DNA of 64,000 bases from Ascidia mentula (Eukaryota; Chordata; Ascidiacea; Phlebobranchia; Ascidiidae): the NCBI GenBank assembly GCA_947561715.1, contig OX387203.1, positions 9,424,001 to 9,488,000 of the forward strand. The letters are read 5' to 3'. The notes under the pieces are model-generated. The model was given only the letters and a program-made list of their open reading frames with translations. It had not been told where the DNA came from and did no database searches. Below, piece by piece: positions 60,553 through 64,000 of the stretch (positions are counted from its first letter, which is position 1; each line of letters opens with the position of its first letter). Both the position numbers and the translations under genes were made by a program.

Positions 60553-63400
60553 GGCTCACAGACAAACGTTGCACAGAATATAAAACTAATTGTCTTTTAA
60601 CGCAGAATGTACCGTAAAGGGCAATGAAACATCATTCGAAAATGAATGGAAAAAATTATGGACAGTATTGCAGATAAAAACATAGTTGTAAATTGCACGA
60701 GCGAATATTCAGGAGCACACACTCTACTCCTATGGTGATTGAGACCTAATACAGTTCAAAATAAGGGGCCTGTCTGAAGCTTCCGTAAACATTATTAACT
60801 CTATAATTGCTAATGAATAATAAAATCTGACGCGTTTCTCAACTATACTGAACATTTTAATTTTGCACTGCCAAAGATCCTGTGAAAAGCATTTAAAAAA
60901 ATTGATCGTTGTTTTAACGTTATTGGTGCGCTATCTGACTCAAGCTAACCGCAGTAAGTCGCGAAAAAAACGAACCATCCCCTCGACTCAACATAGGACG
61001 GAAGTATAGTTAAATTTTTTTATCTGTTTAGTACATATAATCCAACCTGTGCAGAGACTGTGCATTACAAATGGATCAGCGTGTATATTACGCAGGCCCA
61101 TATTTATTACATTTAAGTGTCGGTACAAAGCGATTACCATAAATGCACCAAAGCAACTTCAGAAGCCTCACTGCAACATTGCTGTAATTTGTGAAACCAC
61201 TAAAAACATCCCACAAAAAGCAGGCAACGCATATACATAATGCAACGCATCATGCATCGACCGATTTGTGTACTAAACTACCTTGGCATGACTTGTACAC
61301 TGACACTCCCTACGGATGGCTTTTGTCGTAAAAATAAATGACTATAGTTCCATGTACGTGCGAAACCAACGAAAGTTTACTCTGGGTTGTTACAATGAGT
61401 TTGTCACTATGACCTTATAAGGACGTTTTGCGCTGTGACCTGATGCATACAATGCTGCCGCACCTAGTTTATTAGGAAGAGATTTACTGCGCGGTTTGGT
61501 GGAAAACAGAAATCGAATGTTTGTCATTGCAATAAAACCTAACATACAAGGTTCTGTTGTTGCGAAATGTGATCAAAAGCAGTTTGATACTGATTGTACC
61601 ATGCACTGCCCAATTTACGATATCTCGAAAAATGAATTCAAAAGCTTGATTGTAGGCAATAATTTGTCGTTACGCCTTAATGGATATTTGGTCAAGTAAT
61701 GTTTAATGGATGACTGTCGCAAATAAATTTGCACGCATCAAACGAACCTCAGTCCAAATATGTTGCCCATGTTTGGAACTTTAATGGGTGACTTTGGTTT
61801 TTCGCTTTATGTGAACAAAAATAACGTTATTATTGTCACAGAAACCGAACTTTCGTCCACCATCCGGCGAGATGTCTTGTAGCAACGATATGCATATATT
61901 TATCTTCGTTACTTAAATTCCCAAGTCGTAAAAGAAACCTTTGACCACACATATAAACTTTTAGGGATGGGTCAACAAGTGGATCCAAACCACTTCCTAC
62001 CTTCACAAATCAAAGCAAATTAAATCTTTTTTCTTTGACGATGAAGATTCAAAGGAATTGTGACTCATTGTTTAAACTAGGAATGTGATACCACTCCCTG
62101 CCTGTGGAGCTGGACAAGCTGCTCACGACCTTGTGGAGGTGGTTGGCAATCTCCAAGAATAACCCGGAGTAGGGGAGAGTGCGGTTACTGCAGATTGCCA
62201 AGCTCGAGATCGTGCAACATCCAGTGTTGTCGAGATAATGAAATAAAGAACCGGTTTCTCCTCATTTGTTGTTTAGTAGAAAATAAAGTTAAGTTTGCTT
62301 TTAATTGATGAAACTGATCATTGTGATTACCAAACCATGTTGTTGTGTTGGTACATTCGCCAATAAGTTACAGCGATACAGATATTAGCTGCATATCATT
62401 GAACGCACTGTCACGACGAATCAGTTCATATCTGTGCAGCTGGTGTCTGGCAATTGCCTTTTCGCTAACTGACCAGACTATTTCACTTTGTTGTGTCTTT
62501 GCAGTGGACACGGTTAGGTACCAAACTAAGTAGGAACTTCCGGAGACGAATAACAGCAAAACACACTATGCCATCGTAAACAACAGGACTTAAAATTGTT
62601 TCGATTCGACTGAAAACAATCTTAGTGTTTCCTTGTGGGTAAACTCACGACCAACTGCTAGAGAAGGATGATGTGAAGCCTTTGAATGCCAACCCGGAAA
62701 GACCCTATTTTTTTCATCATTGCATCTTATACGATTTATGATGAAATTGATGAAGCGTGCAATTATCAATGTATCGATTTTGTTTTTGAAAACCTATGAA
62801 GTCAATTGAAAAACTCGAAATTTTCGCATGTTGTGGTCTAGTTTTATGAAGATTAATACTTTATGACAGATTGTAACAGGATTTCAATTCTTTCATTTCG
62901 CAGTTCAAATTTCGCGGTGACACAGTTTTAATCGCCGTTCATTGTGATGAAGTTGCTCGGTAATACAATTTGATGGAAATGTAACAATATTTACGGAGAA
63001 TCGTTTTCAGCTACGTTTTAACACCTGAAACGTTTGACACCAGTTTTTGTATAGATTTACGAACATTATGTTGAACAACATGACCAACAAAATTGGATCC
63101 TATAAATTAAAGTGCTCATAATTTTTTTAGCCCTCGGTTAGGCGTTGTTTATTTATCTGCAACAGCATAATAACTGTAGTTGATGTATGTAGTGAAGCAA
63201 CAAGCCTTTGATTTACGTCAGCAGATTATATGCAGTGAAACGTATTTTATTGTTAAATTTTCGGTAATCATGGATCACAAGGCAAGTTTTGATCGTAAAA
63301 ACATTCCTCAACTAATAAATAGAGTTAGAATCTATTAATAATTTTTTTATTTTATTCTTATTATTGCACCTGGAACTCAGTTTGTTCATTCCTTTTTTTA
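60553..63400. other. Stretch without recognised gene
   Basis: No exon with splice support or family match. A frame at 61496-61699 (67 codons, non-ATG start) is unrecognised. A GC-richer block at about 62090-62230 is unassigned. The block cccaagtcgtaaaagaaacc (near 61919) recurs at the window end (63961-64000) as a dispersed repeat. Confidence 0.3.
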
Positions 63401-63404
63401 ACCA

Positions 63405-63505
63405 TTCCGGGATTCGAACCCGGGACATCCTGGCCACGAATCCCGATCAGGTTTTCTTCTACGTATATGGGTCGGCCGCTTAACCAATTTTAATGGACTG
63501 CGACT
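63405..63505 (-). other. tRNA-like sequence (degenerate or SINE head)
   Basis: The minus strand contains ggttaag (as in a D-loop) and, about 65 bp later, ccgggttcgaatcccgg, a perfect T-arm/B-box. A 5 bp acceptor pairing (ccatt/aatgg) is possible, but the anticodon region is too long and irregular for a standard tRNA. The middle (agaagaaaacctgatc.gga) is the same module found in the foldback arms. Probably a tRNA-derived SINE head rather than a functional tRNA. Confidence 0.45.
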
Positions 63506-64000
63506 GTTAATCTTTTACGTATCCATAGGGATATAGGTACTTCATGCGGTCGGTTTATTTTACAATATGTCGATTATTTTGTATCAGAGCGTAAAATATG
63601 ACTTGTTTTCTAGTATTTCTCCCACGACCTTAAGCGCTTGTATTACAACAATATTAGGTGCTTGATGTAACCACATAAGAAAAATGCTACGTGTTGACTA
63701 ATTTTGCTTTGTTCATATTTTTGGCCATTGTCATGAATGTGAGGTACACTTGCGGTTGGGCTGTTCTGCTCAGGTATTTTCCGACTGCACAACTTCTTAA
63801 ATTTCTATGTACAACATTCGTTGTAGTTATATTTGGGCGATGTTCAGTGTATTGAAATTGTAAAATTTCGTCTTTTACATTTTCTTGCAGTGTAGCACTA
63901 TAAATTCATTCACTATTCTGTTAATTATTTTTGTTTACACATTCCAAAGTCATCCATTTAGTTCCCAAGTCGCAAAAGAAACCTTTAAGCACAAGGTGTA

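Noticed and set aside
61496-61699. 67-codon frame near the window end
   Set aside because: No ATG start, no splice-supported neighbours, no recognised family; could be chance in this base composition.
63405-63505. Functional tRNA gene on the minus strand
   Set aside because: The T-arm is perfect but the anticodon region is too long and irregular, and the same sequence occurs as part of repeats.

Overview
This window comes from an AT-rich eukaryotic nuclear genome. Genes are split into many small exons (57-372 bp) with GT-AG introns mostly 47-300 bp long, and the space between genes is filled with foldback elements, MITEs, tRNA-like modules and Ty3/Gypsy relics. The protein families (atlastin-like GTPases and proteins with repeats resembling the mind bomb SH3-like repeat) point to an invertebrate metazoan. 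An ascidian-like animal would fit, but nothing here fixes the species.

There are six multi-exon loci of two kinds. (1) Four atlastin-like dynamin-superfamily GTPase loci: A (9553-13809, +), B (17836-22258, +), C (about 37718-42574, +) and D (54527-58937, -). All share a 17-exon plan. The encoded proteins have an atlastin-type G domain followed by reiterated helical-bundle modules, and no transmembrane hairpin is visible. Only A is fully open (845 codons in my model). B and C carry several lesions and D carries one nonsense codon. (2) Two inverted paralogues, E (25388-32410, +, 767 codons) and F (49934-44930, -, about 794 codons). Each has 22 exons with matching phases and encodes five or six SH3-like repeats of the kind found in mind bomb. 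E ends in a C-terminal motif that looks like a RHIM (RIP homotypic interaction motif).

Layout: 1-3696 is a foldback element. 4391-9720 is two tandem copies of a segment carrying a Gypsy relic, a CRE/TATA promoter and GTPase exon 1. Then come gene A, another copy of that segment leading to B, a repeat mosaic (22.4-25.2 kb), E, a MITE-rich gap, C, F, an inverted copy of the repeat mosaic (51.4-54.5 kb), and D with its inverted promoter segment (58.8-60.3 kb). From 60.3 kb to the end I see only small repeats. The order B-mosaic-E / C / F-mosaic-D is roughly mirror-symmetric.

How they may work together is inference. Soluble atlastin/GBP-like GTPases beside repeat proteins with a RHIM-like amyloid tail would suit an innate-immune or cell-death locus under birth-and-death evolution. 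Nothing in the DNA proves a physical or regulatory link beyond linkage. Exon coordinates were read by eye from splice signals, reading-frame continuity and comparison between paralogues.
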